NCBI RefSeq assembly: GCF_036429475.1
Contig: NZ_CP144125.1
Location: 1,426,001 to 1,490,000 of the forward strand
Source: Halalkalicoccus sp. CGA53
Lineage (GTDB): Archaea > Halobacteriota > Halobacteria > Halobacteriales > Halalkalicoccaceae
Length of the DNA: 64,000 bases
Direction of reading: 5' to 3'
The position numbers and the translations under genes were made by a program. How positions within the stretch are numbered: the first letter of the stretch is position 1; every line of letters begins with the position of its first letter. Under the pieces are notes generated by a model. The model ran no database searches. It had not been told where the DNA came from and saw nothing but the letters and a program-made list of their open reading frames with translations. This document shows, in pieces, positions 15,243-23,539 of this stretch.

Positions 15243-16631
15243 TCACTCGCCCGGGACTGCTCTCTCCTCCTCGCCCCAGGGCCACTCCTTTCCCTCCCCG
15301 GCCCACGGCCAGCTCCCGACCGCTTTCATCCCCACGTCGAAGCCGCCCTCCTCGGTGGCCTCTCTGATCTCCTCGTCCCCCTTTCGACCGATCTCCCTGT
15401 CGGCCTCCGCGAGCTTCACGGTCCCCGCTGCGAGCAGCACCGTCAGGTCGCGCAGGTCGCGGCCGTCGAGCTTGTCGAGCGTATCGGCGTGGGTGTGGCC
15501 CCAGCCGCGGCCGCTCTCGCCCGCGAGCGCCCGGCCCTGCACCCCGGGAACCCCACGCTGGACGAACGGCCAGTGGTCGCTGTGAGGCCTGATTCCCGAA
15601 CTGACGTGGACCGGCGCGTCGAACTCCTCGGCCACCTCCTCGAACGCCTCGCCGACAGGTTCGAACCCGTGGGTGTAGATCGCCAGGTTCCGCGAGTAGC
15701 CCGCCCCGTCGAGGTTGAGGACGCACTTCACGGTCTCCAGGTCGCGCATGTGCGTCCAGTAGTAGGCCCCGTAGAGGCCGGTCTCCTCCGCGCCGAACGT
15801 GACGAGGCGGACCCTCGTCTCGAGGTCCTCTTCCATCCCCGCGAGTAGCCGTCCCACCTCCGCGACGAGCGCACAGCCCGCACCGTTGTCGTTCGCCCCC
15901 TCGCCAACGTCGTGCGCGTCGATGTGCGCCGTCACGAGCACCTCCTCTTCGGTGTCGGGTCCGACGACGCCCTCGACCGTCCGGGAGCGTGTCGGCTCGT
16001 TCCGACACTCGACCGAGAGCGTCGTCTCGACCGACTCGCGCTCGCAGTAGCGGACGAGGCGGCTCCCCAGCTCTTTCGAGACACCGACGGCGGGGATCGG
16101 CCCCGGGCCGGTTCTCGCACCGACGTCGCCGGTCGGGGGGAGACAGCCCTCGACGTGGTTCCGGAAGACGAACCCCGCTGCCCCCGCCTCGGCCGCCCAG
16201 GCGTACTTCTCGCCACGATGTACCCACCGGCCGTAGTCGTCGGGCGTGAGACTCGACGCCATCACGAGTTTCCCCTCTAGCTCTCGTTCCTCGAAATCCT
16301 CGGGGAGGCCGTCGCCGATGTCGACGAGTTCGCCGCTCACCTCGCCCGCTGGTGTCCCCGGCAGCGCGACGAGTTCGTTCGACTCCTCGAACCGCCTGTC
16401 GCCGATCGCAAGGGAGGTCTCCCCGCGCCACCAGCCGGGGATCGGGAACGCGGTCGTCTCGACCTCCCGAATCCCGTTCTCCACGAACCGCTCCGCGAGC
16501 AGCGCCGCGGCCTCCTCCTCGCCATCGGTCCCCGGCATCCGGTTCCCGACGTCGACCAGCGATTCGATCAGCTCTATCCCTCTCGTGCTCGTGTAGGCGT
16601 CACCGACGAGTTCCGTGGGCAGTGTTCCCAT
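15243..16631 (-). CDS. M28-family metallopeptidase with PA domain
   Basis: A 462-residue aminopeptidase-like enzyme. A PA-like insert (residues ~100-215) interrupts the N-terminal part. Zinc ligands of M28 are visible: His and Asp in VTAHIDAHDVGEGANDNGAG, the catalytic/metal GlU pair in TFGAEETGLYGAYYW, Asp in CVLNLDGAGYS and His in GWGHTHADTLDKLDG. No signal peptide is apparent, so it is likely cytoplasmic. The C-terminus (WPWAGEGKEWPWGEEE) is a tryptophan-rich tail. It probably releases N-terminal amino acids or cleaves small acyl-amino compounds and may act with the adjacent M20 enzyme. Confidence 0.85.
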   Translation of the reverse strand: MGTLPTELVGDAYTSTRGIELIESLVDVGNRMPGTDGEEEAAALLAERFVENGIREVETTAFPIPGWWRGETSLAIGDRRFEESNELVALPGTPAGEVSGELVDIGDGLPEDFEERELEGKLVMASSLTPDDYGRWVHRGEKYAWAAEAGAAGFVFRNHVEGCLPPTGDVGARTGPGPIPAVGVSKELGSRLVRYCERESVETTLSVECRNEPTRSRTVEGVVGPDTEEEVLVTAHIDAHDVGEGANDNGAGCALVAEVGRLLAGMEEDLETRVRLVTFGAEETGLYGAYYWTHMRDLETVKCVLNLDGAGYSRNLAIYTHGFEPVGEAFEEVAEEFDAPVHVSSGIRPHSDHWPFVQRGVPGVQGRALAGESGRGWGHTHADTLDKLDGRDLRDLTVLLAAGTVKLAEADREIGRKGDEEIREATEEGGFDVGMKAVGSWPWAGEGKEWPWGEEERAVPGE

Positions 16632-16700
16632 GACTGGGGCTCACGGGACCGTCGTATGTCGGTTTCGATCGGCTCCCGAACCGTGAGAAACCACGACGAA

Positions 16701-17162
16701 CTACCGACCGAGCGCACAGACCATCACGATCGCCGTCTCGCCGTCCTGGTAGTAGCCGGGAACCTGCCGCTGGGGCTCGAAGCCGAACCGACGATAGAGC
16801 GAGCGCGCTGCGGCGTTCCCCACCCGGACCTCGAGTTTCACCCGTGCACAGCCCGCCGCCGCGAGCGCGCCGAGCGCCCGCGCGAGCAGGTCCCGGCCGA
16901 TTCCCCGTTCCCGATACTCGGGATGGACCGCGATGTCCTTCACGTGGCCGATCGGCCGGCCGTGGTTCGGCACGCTGTCGGCGACGACGTAGCCGACGAC
17001 CGCATCCCCCTCGCGCGCGACGAGGAATCCGGGTTCGGAGAGAAAGCGCTCGAACGCGGCGTAGGGCCACGGCTCGGCGAAGGAGGCGCTCTCGATCCGG
17101 TAGACCGAGAGCAGGTCCGCGCGGGTTGCCCGCTCGATCCGAAGGGGCGAAGCCGTCGTCAC
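16701..17162 (-). CDS. rimI: RimI-like ribosomal protein alanine N-acetyltransferase
   Basis: A 153-residue GNAT enzyme. The acetyl-CoA binding motif V(K)DIAVHPEYRERGIGRDLLARAL (residues ~72-94, RGxGxxLL type) and the C-terminal LEVRVGNAAARSLYRRFGFEPQRQVPGYYQDGE are diagnostic of RimI/NAA10-type N-terminal acetyltransferases. Archaeal RimI acetylates N-termini of many proteins after methionine removal. I place the start at GTG 17162 (VTTASPLRIERATRADL); a TTG nine codons upstream is the alternative. Monocistronic or loosely linked to the M28 gene downstream (69 nt gap). Confidence 0.85.
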   Translation of the reverse strand: MTTASPLRIERATRADLLSVYRIESASFAEPWPYAAFERFLSEPGFLVAREGDAVVGYVVADSVPNHGRPIGHVKDIAVHPEYRERGIGRDLLARALGALAAAGCARVKLEVRVGNAAARSLYRRFGFEPQRQVPGYYQDGETAIVMVCALGR

Positions 17163-17207
17163 GATGGTCGGTACGAATCCGCCGGACAAAACGTCTCGGG
17201 CCGTCCC

Positions 17208-17753
17208 CTACCGGTCGTCGGTCGCCTCGCCGGGCCCGCCCGGCTCCTCGGGTCGCGCGCCGTCCTCGGCCTCCGGTCGGTCGTCCATCGCTCCCGGGCG
17301 CCCTTCCTCTCCGGGGTCGACCCGTCCGGGGTCGCCGGTTCCCGGCACGCCCGCACCGGGGTCTTCCATCCCGGTCGGGTCCGGGTCGTCAATCTGTTCG
17401 CCCGGCTCGGCGTCGGCGTACTTCCCCGCCGCCGCGTCGCTTCCATCGTCCGTAGGATCGTCGATCGGTGATCCCCTTTCGTCCCTGTGTTCGTCCTCGA
17501 CCTCCTCGGTCGTTCGGATCACGACCTCGCCCTCGTCGATGCGCTCGATCCGGCCGTCGGGGATGGGCTTCGAGCCGTCGGCGTCACCCCACCCGAGTCT
17601 CGCCGTGACCGACTCGACGATTCCCGTGTCGACGTCGACGAAGAGCGTCCCCGCCTCGACGGCCGAGACGACGCCGACCGTCTCGCCGTCGGTGCTGACG
17701 ACGTCCTTTCCCTCGTCACCGTCTTCGGGGTGTATCCTCGGGTTGCTCGCCAT
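17208..17753 (-). CDS. PRC-barrel-like protein with long acidic Pro/Gly tail
   Basis: A 181-residue protein. Residues ~10-80 look like a small beta-barrel: GKDVVSTDGETVGVVSAVEAGTLFVDVDT and RIERIDEGEVVIRTTEE resemble PRC-barrel or DUF2171-type domains. Residues ~85-181 are a disordered tail rich in Asp, Gly, Pro and Glu (DDPDPTGMEDPGAGVPGTGDPG). Start ATG 17753 has a TATA-like CTTTTGCA about 27-34 nt upstream. Function unknown; PRC barrels in archaea often mediate protein-protein or RNA contacts. It lies downstream of the aconitase gene, separated by a strong hairpin. Confidence 0.65.
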   Translation of the reverse strand: MASNPRIHPEDGDEGKDVVSTDGETVGVVSAVEAGTLFVDVDTGIVESVTARLGWGDADGSKPIPDGRIERIDEGEVVIRTTEEVEDEHRDERGSPIDDPTDDGSDAAAGKYADAEPGEQIDDPDPTGMEDPGAGVPGTGDPGRVDPGEEGRPGAMDDRPEAEDGARPEEPGGPGEATDDR

Positions 17754-17788
17754 AGCTGTCGTACGGAACGGCTCTCCGGTGCAAAAGG

Positions 17789-17810
17789 CGTCTGCAGTCA
17801 CCTGCAGACG
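17789..17810 (-). terminator. 9-bp hairpin downstream of aconitase (terminator or operator)
   Basis: CGTCTGCAG (17789-17797), loop TCAC, CTGCAGACG (17802-17810): a perfect 9-bp stem. On the minus strand, the direction of the aconitase transcript, the stem is followed by CCTTTTGC, giving an intrinsic-terminator-like shape. The same T-run could be the TATA box of the next gene (start 17753), so an operator role is also possible. Confidence 0.45.
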
Positions 17811-17884
17811 GTACCGCTTACCGCCGTTCAGTCGTCGGCCTGTCCGGCTGAGACCGCAGGGAGTCGACTTCGTCTCCTCCCCGT

Positions 17885-19858
17885 TCAGTCGTCAGCCGGA
17901 GCCGCACCGCTTCCGCCCTCGGCCTGCTGTTTCGTGTAGGTGAGCTTCCCGCCGGCGGCGACGATCTCGCGCTCGCGCGGGCTGGCGCTGAGGTAGGCGC
18001 TCGCCTCCCAGTCGTCGTTGACACGGATGGTGAACTCGTTCTGACCGGAGGTGAGTCCCTCGGCGACGTCGTCGACGACCTGGATGTCGTCGCCCTGCTC
18101 GATCCGCTCGTAGCTCTCCGAGTCGATCGTGTACGGGACGATCCCGAAGTTGAACAGGTTCGCCTTGTGGATCCGGGCGAAGCTCTCGGCGAACACCGCC
18201 TCGATGCCGAGGTACATCGGACAGAGCGCGGCGTGCTCTCTCGAAGAGCCCTGCCCGTAGTTCTCGCCGGCGACCAGCACGCCGTTTCCGGCCTCCAGCG
18301 CTCGCTCCGAGAAGGTGTCGTCCACCCGCGAGAGGGTGAACTCCGAGAGCTTCTCGATGTTCGAGCGGTACATCAGGATGTCCGAACTCGCGGGGATGAT
18401 GTGGTCGGTCGTGATGTTGTCCTCCATCTTGAGCAGCGCCTCGCCGCCGATGTGCGAGCCGAGGGGCTCTCTCAGGGGGACGTCGCCGATGTTCGGGCCC
18501 TTGATGAGGCCGTCGTCGACCGCCTCGTTCGGCGGGATGAGGTCGGCCTTCGAGCCGTCGTACGTCTCGGGCATCTCGAGGCCGGGGTCTTCGAGATCGC
18601 CGAGCTCCTCGGCGAGATCTCTGGGATCGACGATCTCGCCGGCGAGCGCCGCAGCGGTGGCGACCTCGGGCGAGCAGAGGTAGACTGAGTCGTCCTCGAT
18701 CCCCGAGCGTCCCTCGAAGTTACGGTTGAACGTTCGAAGCGAGACGGAGTCGCTGCCGGGGACGTGGCCGATGCCGATGCAGGGTCCGCAGGTCGCCTCG
18801 GAGAAGTTGACGCCGGCGGCCATCATCTCGGCGGTCCAGCCCTCGCGGGCGAGCATCTCGGAGGCCTGCTTCGAGGCGGGCGCGACGATCATGTCGGTCG
18901 TCTTCGCGATCTCACGGCCCTCGAGCATCTTCGCCGCGGGGAGGATGTCCTCGTAGGCACCGTTCGTACAGGAGCCGATGATCACCTGATCGACGGGGGT
19001 GCCGGCGACCTCGCGCACGGGAACGATGTTGTCGGGCATCGAAGGTTCGGCGATCAGCGGCTCGAGCTCCGAGAGGTCGATGACGACCTGGTCGTCGTAC
19101 TCGGCGTCGTCGTCGGGCTGGAGGTCGACGTAGGTGTCCTCGCGGCCGAGCTTGGCGAGGAACTCCCTCGTGCGCTCGTCGGTCGGGAAGATCGAGCTCG
19201 TCGCGCCGAGTTCGGTCCCGAGGTTGGTGATCGTCGTTCGCTCCGGTACCGAGAGCGTCTCGACGCCGGGGCCGGTGTACTCGAAGATCTTGCCGACGCC
19301 GCCCTTGACGGTGAGTTCTCCGAGGAGGTGGAGCGCGACGTCCTTCGCGGTCGCCCACTCGGGCAGTTCACCCTCGAGACGGATCTCGACGATCTCCGGC
19401 ATGTCGATGTAGTACGCCCCGCCGCCCATCGCGACGGCGATGTCGAGACCGCCGGCTCCGATCGCGAGCTGGCCGAGCCCGCCGGGCGTCGGGGTGTGGC
19501 TGTCGGCCCCCAAGAGCGTCTTGCCGGGTGCGGCGAAGTTCTCCTTGTGGACCTGGTGGCAGATGCCGTTACCGGGTCGGGAGAAGTGCGCGCCGAACGT
19601 GCCCGCCGCGGACCGGAGGAAGCGGTGATCGTCGGTGTTCTTGAAGTCGAACTGGTAGGTCTGGTGGTCACAGTACTGGGCGGCGAGTTCGGTCTGGACC
19701 TCGTCCAGATCGAGCGCCTCGAACTGCAGCCAGACCATCGTCCCCGTCGTGTCCTGGGAGAGGACCTGGTCGATCTCGATGCCGATCTCCTCGCCCGTCT
19801 CGAGCTCGCCCTCCGCGAGGTGATCCGAGAGGATCTTCTCCGCGACTGTCTGTCCCAT
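17885..19858 (-). CDS. acn: Aconitate hydratase
   Basis: A 657-residue aconitase converting citrate to isocitrate through cis-aconitate in the TCA cycle. The three 4Fe-4S ligands are present: Cys in IIGSCTNGAYED and two in ATCGPCIGIGHVPG. Other signatures are GADSHTPTPGGLGQLAIGAGG, and the swivel domain KMEDNITTDHIIPASSDI with the QGSSREHAALCPMYLG loop near the C-terminus. The length fits the compact archaeal/mitochondrial-like type. ATG 19858 has a TATA box (19885-19892) 27-34 nt upstream, so the mRNA is probably leaderless. The 13-mer at the stop codon (CCGTTCAGTCGTC) recurs 57 bp downstream. Confidence 0.96.
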   Translation of the reverse strand: MGQTVAEKILSDHLAEGELETGEEIGIEIDQVLSQDTTGTMVWLQFEALDLDEVQTELAAQYCDHQTYQFDFKNTDDHRFLRSAAGTFGAHFSRPGNGICHQVHKENFAAPGKTLLGADSHTPTPGGLGQLAIGAGGLDIAVAMGGGAYYIDMPEIVEIRLEGELPEWATAKDVALHLLGELTVKGGVGKIFEYTGPGVETLSVPERTTITNLGTELGATSSIFPTDERTREFLAKLGREDTYVDLQPDDDAEYDDQVVIDLSELEPLIAEPSMPDNIVPVREVAGTPVDQVIIGSCTNGAYEDILPAAKMLEGREIAKTTDMIVAPASKQASEMLAREGWTAEMMAAGVNFSEATCGPCIGIGHVPGSDSVSLRTFNRNFEGRSGIEDDSVYLCSPEVATAAALAGEIVDPRDLAEELGDLEDPGLEMPETYDGSKADLIPPNEAVDDGLIKGPNIGDVPLREPLGSHIGGEALLKMEDNITTDHIIPASSDILMYRSNIEKLSEFTLSRVDDTFSERALEAGNGVLVAGENYGQGSSREHAALCPMYLGIEAVFAESFARIHKANLFNFGIVPYTIDSESYERIEQGDDIQVVDDVAEGLTSGQNEFTIRVNDDWEASAYLSASPREREIVAAGGKLTYTKQQAEGGSGAAPADD

Positions 19859-19884
19859 ATCGTTCGAAAGTCGGCCACGCTCGC

Positions 19885-19892
19885 GTATAAAT
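19885..19892 (-). promoter_or_regulatory. TATA box of the aconitase gene
   Basis: ATTTATAC on the minus strand, 27-34 nt before the ATG at 19858; a near-consensus haloarchaeal TATA element implying a leaderless transcript. Confidence 0.65.
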
Positions 19893-20037
19893 CCCGCGTA
19901 TTTTACTATCGGAAACCCGAATAAACACGCCGACAGAGCGGCAACTCTTGCTTCGGGCACCGGGATCGAAAACGGTACCGGGTCCCACACCCGCCGGGAT
20001 TCGACACCGTTTAGAGCACGACCGGAGAGTCACGCTC

Positions 20038-20529
20038 ATGTTCCGCGACGGGCGATTCGTGGCCGACCACGTCGAACCGCTGACGGAAGAACAGATCCAG
20101 CCGAACGGCGTCGACCTCACGCTGGATTCGGTGTTCGAACCGCTCGAACCCGGCCGGATCGGCCGCGAGGACAAGGAGATCGGCGAACGCCAGGAGGTCG
20201 CGACCGAGGAGGTCGGCGAGTCGGTCCCCGACACGTACTACCTCCCACCCGGCGGCTACGTCGTCCGCTACGTCGAGGCGGTCTCGATCCCCGAAGAGCA
20301 CGTCGGGTTCCTCTACCCTCGCTCGTCGCTCCTGCGAAACGGCTGTATGCTTAACACGGCCGTCTGGGACGCCGGCTACGAAGGGAGGGGTGAAGGGCTG
20401 TTGCAGGTCCACACCGACATCGAGATCGAGCGCGGGGCACGGATCGCCCAGCTCGTGCTCACCGAGGCCGAGCACTCCGGGACGTACGCGGGCTCCTACC
20501 AGGGCGAGAACCTCGCGGACTGGTCGTAG
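20038..20529 (+). CDS. dUTPase / dCTP deaminase family protein
   Basis: A 163-residue trimeric dUTPase-fold enzyme. Conserved segments are QPNGVDLTLDSVFE (residues ~21-34), GFLYPRSSLLRNGCMLNTAVWDAGYEGRG (~90-118; the Ser-rich RSSL and DAGYEG motifs bind nucleotide) and ERGARIAQLVL (~137-147). It either hydrolyses dUTP to dUMP and pyrophosphate or deaminates dCTP; the short length favours an archaeal dUTPase-like role in nucleotide-pool sanitation. Start ATG 20038 follows TTTAGAG about 27 nt upstream. Divergent from aconitase. Confidence 0.87.
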   Translation: MFRDGRFVADHVEPLTEEQIQPNGVDLTLDSVFEPLEPGRIGREDKEIGERQEVATEEVGESVPDTYYLPPGGYVVRYVEAVSIPEEHVGFLYPRSSLLRNGCMLNTAVWDAGYEGRGEGLLQVHTDIEIERGARIAQLVLTEAEHSGTYAGSYQGENLADWS

Positions 20530-20628
20530 CCCGGGGGCGAAAGCGCTTATCACGAACGGCAGCGTAGCGTCACCTGAACGACGGTGCCCACCTCGTCCGC
20601 CGCGCCGCATTCCGGGAGAACGTCGTAG

Positions 20629-21369
20629 ATGTCCGATACAACCACCGTCACCGTCGACCCGCACGTCCACTCCGAGGGCTCGTACGACGGCCACGAACCG
20701 GTCGAACTGATCCTCGAACATGCGAGCGACATCGGCCTCGACTGCGTGGTGATCACCGACCACGACGAGATCGACGAGTCGCTCTACGCCGCGGAGATCG
20801 CCCCCGAGTTCGGGCTGATCGGCGTCCCCGGCGTCGAGGTCTCGACCGCCAGCGGCCACCTGCTGGCGATCGGGGTCGAGGAGCGGCCGGAGCGAGGAAG
20901 GCCGTTCGACGAGACGGTCGGGATAGTCAGGGACCTCGGCGGGGCGGCGGTCGTTCCACATCCCTTTCAGCGGAGCCGACACGGGGTGAGAAAGCGGTTC
21001 ATCGAGGACTGCGACGCCGTCGAGGTCTACAACTCGATGCTCTTCACCGGCTACAGGAACCGCCGGGCCGACACGTTCGCCGAGCGCCGTGACTACCCCA
21101 AAGTCGGCGCGAGCGACGCCCACTCCCTCCCGAACGTCGGGCGGGCGTACACGGAGGTGACGATCGAGGGAGTCCGAGAGGTTACCGAGGCCGACTCGAC
21201 GGCCCTCGTCGACGCCCTCCGCGCCGGGGAGACGGCGATCAGTGGCCGGCGGACGCCGGTCCACAAGAGCACCCGACAGTACGCGAGAGGGGCGGTGAAG
21301 AAGTCGGCGTACCTCCTCACGAAGCGCCTCCCGGTCGTCCCGACGGTGCCCGCCTCGATGGGTGACTAG
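20629..21369 (+). CDS. PHP-domain metal-dependent phosphoesterase
   Basis: A 246-residue PHP protein. The four metal-binding motifs are visible: DPHVHSEGSYDGHEP (residues 10-24), VVITDHDEID (~39-48), GVEVSTASGHLLAIGVE (~67-83), HPFQRSRHG (~108) and ASDAHSLPNVG (~163-173). Such proteins hydrolyse phosphoesters (for example 3',5'-nucleoside bisphosphates or oligonucleotides), but the substrate is not evident. It follows the dUTPase gene by 99 nt on the same strand. Its stop region overlaps the convergent carbonic anhydrase gene by 4 nt (21366-21369). Confidence 0.85.
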   Translation: MSDTTTVTVDPHVHSEGSYDGHEPVELILEHASDIGLDCVVITDHDEIDESLYAAEIAPEFGLIGVPGVEVSTASGHLLAIGVEERPERGRPFDETVGIVRDLGGAAVVPHPFQRSRHGVRKRFIEDCDAVEVYNSMLFTGYRNRRADTFAERRDYPKVGASDAHSLPNVGRAYTEVTIEGVREVTEADSTALVDALRAGETAISGRRTPVHKSTRQYARGAVKKSAYLLTKRLPVVPTVPASMGD

Positions 21370-22058
21370 AGCAGACTACCGACCCAGCCCTCGAACCCGT
21401 CGGGAACCAGTCCTCGGAGCGTCTCCCCGTCGGTCTCCCCGTTCGCGCTCACGAGGTAGGCACGGCCGGGGACCTCGCCGTAGACCTCCTGGAAGTCGTA
21501 GACGAAGCCGTAGACCGACTCCCCTTCCGGTACCTCCGACGCGTCCCCGAGGAACGCGACCGCCTCCCGGACGTGGTACTCGACCAGCCGGTTCACGGCC
21601 TCGCTCTCGGGCACCGCGGGATCGACGACCCCGTCGTCGAGCGCGCGTTCGACGACCGGGACGAGCAGATCGATCCGCTTCGCGATCCCCGGCGGTTCCT
21701 CGCTCGCCTCGCCCCGAACGGCGCGGTACGCGGCCGTGATCGCCCCACAGCCGGTGTGGCCGACGACGACCGTCGTCCGGGTCGCCGTGTGGCGGATCGG
21801 ATAGAGGACGCTCCCGTCGACGGTGAGCTCCCCGTCACAGCGGTCCCAGACGAGGTTCCCGATCGTGCTCGGGGTGAACAGCCACCCCGGCTCCTCGACC
21901 GACCACATCCCCTCCTGGGAGACCCTCGAGTCCGAACAGCAGACGGCGACAGCGGCCGGCTGCTGGCTCGCTCGCACCCCCTCGAAGTACTCCTCCGGCA
22001 ACCCCGCTTCGTGTCTCCTGTTCCGTTCCAACAACGTTTCGAGCGACGCGCTCGGCAT
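21366..22058 (-). CDS. Beta-class carbonic anhydrase
   Basis: A 230-residue enzyme hydrating CO2 to bicarbonate. Zinc ligands and the Asp/Arg dyad of the beta class are clear: CSDSRV gives Cys41, Asp43, Arg45, and GHTGCGAI gives His101 and Cys104. The rest (VPVVERALDDGV; VEYHVREAVAFL) fits the fold, and the C-terminal GFVYDFQEVYGEVPGRAYLV forms the last strand. No signal peptide, so cytoplasmic. It is convergent with the PHP gene, overlapping by 4 nt. Confidence 0.93.
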   Translation of the reverse strand: MPSASLETLLERNRRHEAGLPEEYFEGVRASQQPAAVAVCCSDSRVSQEGMWSVEEPGWLFTPSTIGNLVWDRCDGELTVDGSVLYPIRHTATRTTVVVGHTGCGAITAAYRAVRGEASEEPPGIAKRIDLLVPVVERALDDGVVDPAVPESEAVNRLVEYHVREAVAFLGDASEVPEGESVYGFVYDFQEVYGEVPGRAYLVSANGETDGETLRGLVPDGFEGWVGSLL

Positions 22059-22155
22059 ACCGTCCGCTCTCGGCGGGCGGTCAAAGCAGTATGGGTGGAC
22101 CGTTCAGCCGCAGCCCTCACCCGGTCTCCCATCCCTCGCGAACGCTACACGGGAA

Positions 22156-22827
22156 CTACCGCAGCCGGTCGATCAGCTCCGCCAGCGTCGCCAGATCGAA
22201 CTGTCCGGGCGCGGTCGCCTCCTCGGATCTGACGGGCGCGTAGCCGATCACGGAGCCGTAGAGCGGCGCGACCGCCCGCGAGTGTCTCCCCGCTTCACCC
22301 ATCGCCATCGTGGCTATCGGTCCCTCTCCCGAGAGGTCGTGGGTCACCGAGAGCAGCGAGAGGACGTCGGCTCTCCCGCCGGCGGTGACGGCGAGCTTTC
22401 CCACGTCGCCGTGGGCGAGCGCCTCCGAGAGCAGCTCACGCATCTCCATGGTCGAGGGCGTCCCCTCGAAGTCGTGGACCGAGGCGATCACGCGCACCTC
22501 GCGGTCGCGGGCGGCGTCGAGCAGGGGGTTCGCCTCGCCCCGTCGGAGGCTCTCCAGTTCGACGTCGACCGCCCCGACCGCGTCGTGTCTCGCCGCCTCG
22601 GCGAGCGCGTCGAGCCGCCCCTCCTCCCCCGCTCCCCCGCCCTCCCACGCGGCGCGGTTGGTCGCGATCAGCGGGAGTTCGCCGTCGTAGGCGGCGAGCG
22701 CGTCGAGCGGACGCTCCGCGAGGTCCATCCGGAACTCGACGCAGTCGGCGTGCTCGCGGGCGACCGGCTCGTCCCCCAGGTCGGCCGTCGCCGCCGCGAG
22801 CGTGAACGAGTCGAAACGGAGTCCCAT
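22156..22827 (-). CDS. aroD: 3-dehydroquinate dehydratase, type I
   Basis: A 223-residue class I enzyme converting 3-dehydroquinate to 3-dehydroshikimate via a Schiff base. The catalytic Lys144 is in DVGKLAVTAG and the His118 in VRVIASVHDFEGTP; the N-terminal EFRMDLAERP strand and the C-terminal SVIGYAPVRSEEATAPGQFDL loop are typical. ATG 22827 (MGLRFDSFTL) gives the usual archaeal length. It stands alone, away from other aromatic amino-acid genes, and is divergent from a lipoprotein gene 72 bp away. Confidence 0.94.
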   Translation of the reverse strand: MGLRFDSFTLAAATADLGDEPVAREHADCVEFRMDLAERPLDALAAYDGELPLIATNRAAWEGGGAGEEGRLDALAEAARHDAVGAVDVELESLRRGEANPLLDAARDREVRVIASVHDFEGTPSTMEMRELLSEALAHGDVGKLAVTAGGRADVLSLLSVTHDLSGEGPIATMAMGEAGRHSRAVAPLYGSVIGYAPVRSEEATAPGQFDLATLAELIDRLR

Positions 22828-22899
22828 GCGAGAGGTCAGCACGGGGTGCGAAAAACGGTTCCGGTCGCTTTTGTCCGTCGGCGCCGTAGCCGGCATCGA

Positions 22900-23505
22900 A
22901 TGGACGAGTTACGACCCGGCAGACGGCGGTTTCTCGAACTCGCGGCGGGAAGCTCCGCGGTCGCCCTGGCCGGCTGTTCCGACGTCCGGGAGGCCCTCGG
23001 CGGCGAGGAGACCGAATCGGTCGACGTCCCCTCGGGCGAGGCGACCGTCACCGCAGCCGTCGAACCCAGCGACGAGGCGCTCGCGGAGCTCGAAGCGGAG
23101 GTGATAGAGCGCGTCGAGGAGGGCGAGATCGACCAGATGGAAGCCCAGGCGGAGTTCCAGGAGGGTCGACAGGAGCTGATCGCCGAGGCGGCCGAATCGT
23201 TCGAGCGCTCGGTGGACTCCGAGACCGAGGTCGCGATCGAGGACTCGATCGCCGAGTTCGGGGCGTATCTCGTCACCGGCGAGCCGGCGGAACTGATCGG
23301 ACTGCTCTCGCTCGAAACGGTCGGCGCGCTCGTCTCGGGCGAGGTCTTCGACGAGATCGGCGAGGTCCCGGCCGAACCGCCGGAGGAGGCCCCGGAGGAC
23401 GTCGAAGAGGACGAACTCGAGAACGGGGATGCGGACGACGAGGTCGCGGAGAACGATACGGACGACGGAGGAGCGACCGACGCCAGCGAGGACGACGAGG
23501 GCTGA
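22900..23505 (+). CDS. Tat-exported lipoprotein, glutamate-rich
   Basis: A 201-residue secreted lipoprotein. The N-terminus has a twin-arginine motif (GRRRFLELAAG) and a lipobox VALAGC with the lipidated cysteine at residue 26. The mature domain (~45-150) is almost wholly helical with AELEAEVIERVEEGEIDQMEAQAEFQEG and AAESFERSVDSETEVAIEDS, and the last 40 residues are a disordered Glu/Asp tail. It likely decorates the cell surface; binding partner unknown. Divergent from aroD; convergent with the TFB gene. Confidence 0.75.
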   Translation: MDELRPGRRRFLELAAGSSAVALAGCSDVREALGGEETESVDVPSGEATVTAAVEPSDEALAELEAEVIERVEEGEIDQMEAQAEFQEGRQELIAEAAESFERSVDSETEVAIEDSIAEFGAYLVTGEPAELIGLLSLETVGALVSGEVFDEIGEVPAEPPEEAPEDVEEDELENGDADDEVAENDTDDGGATDASEDDEG

Positions 23506-23539
23506 CCTGGCGGTTATGCGTCGGAACGGGGAACAGCGG

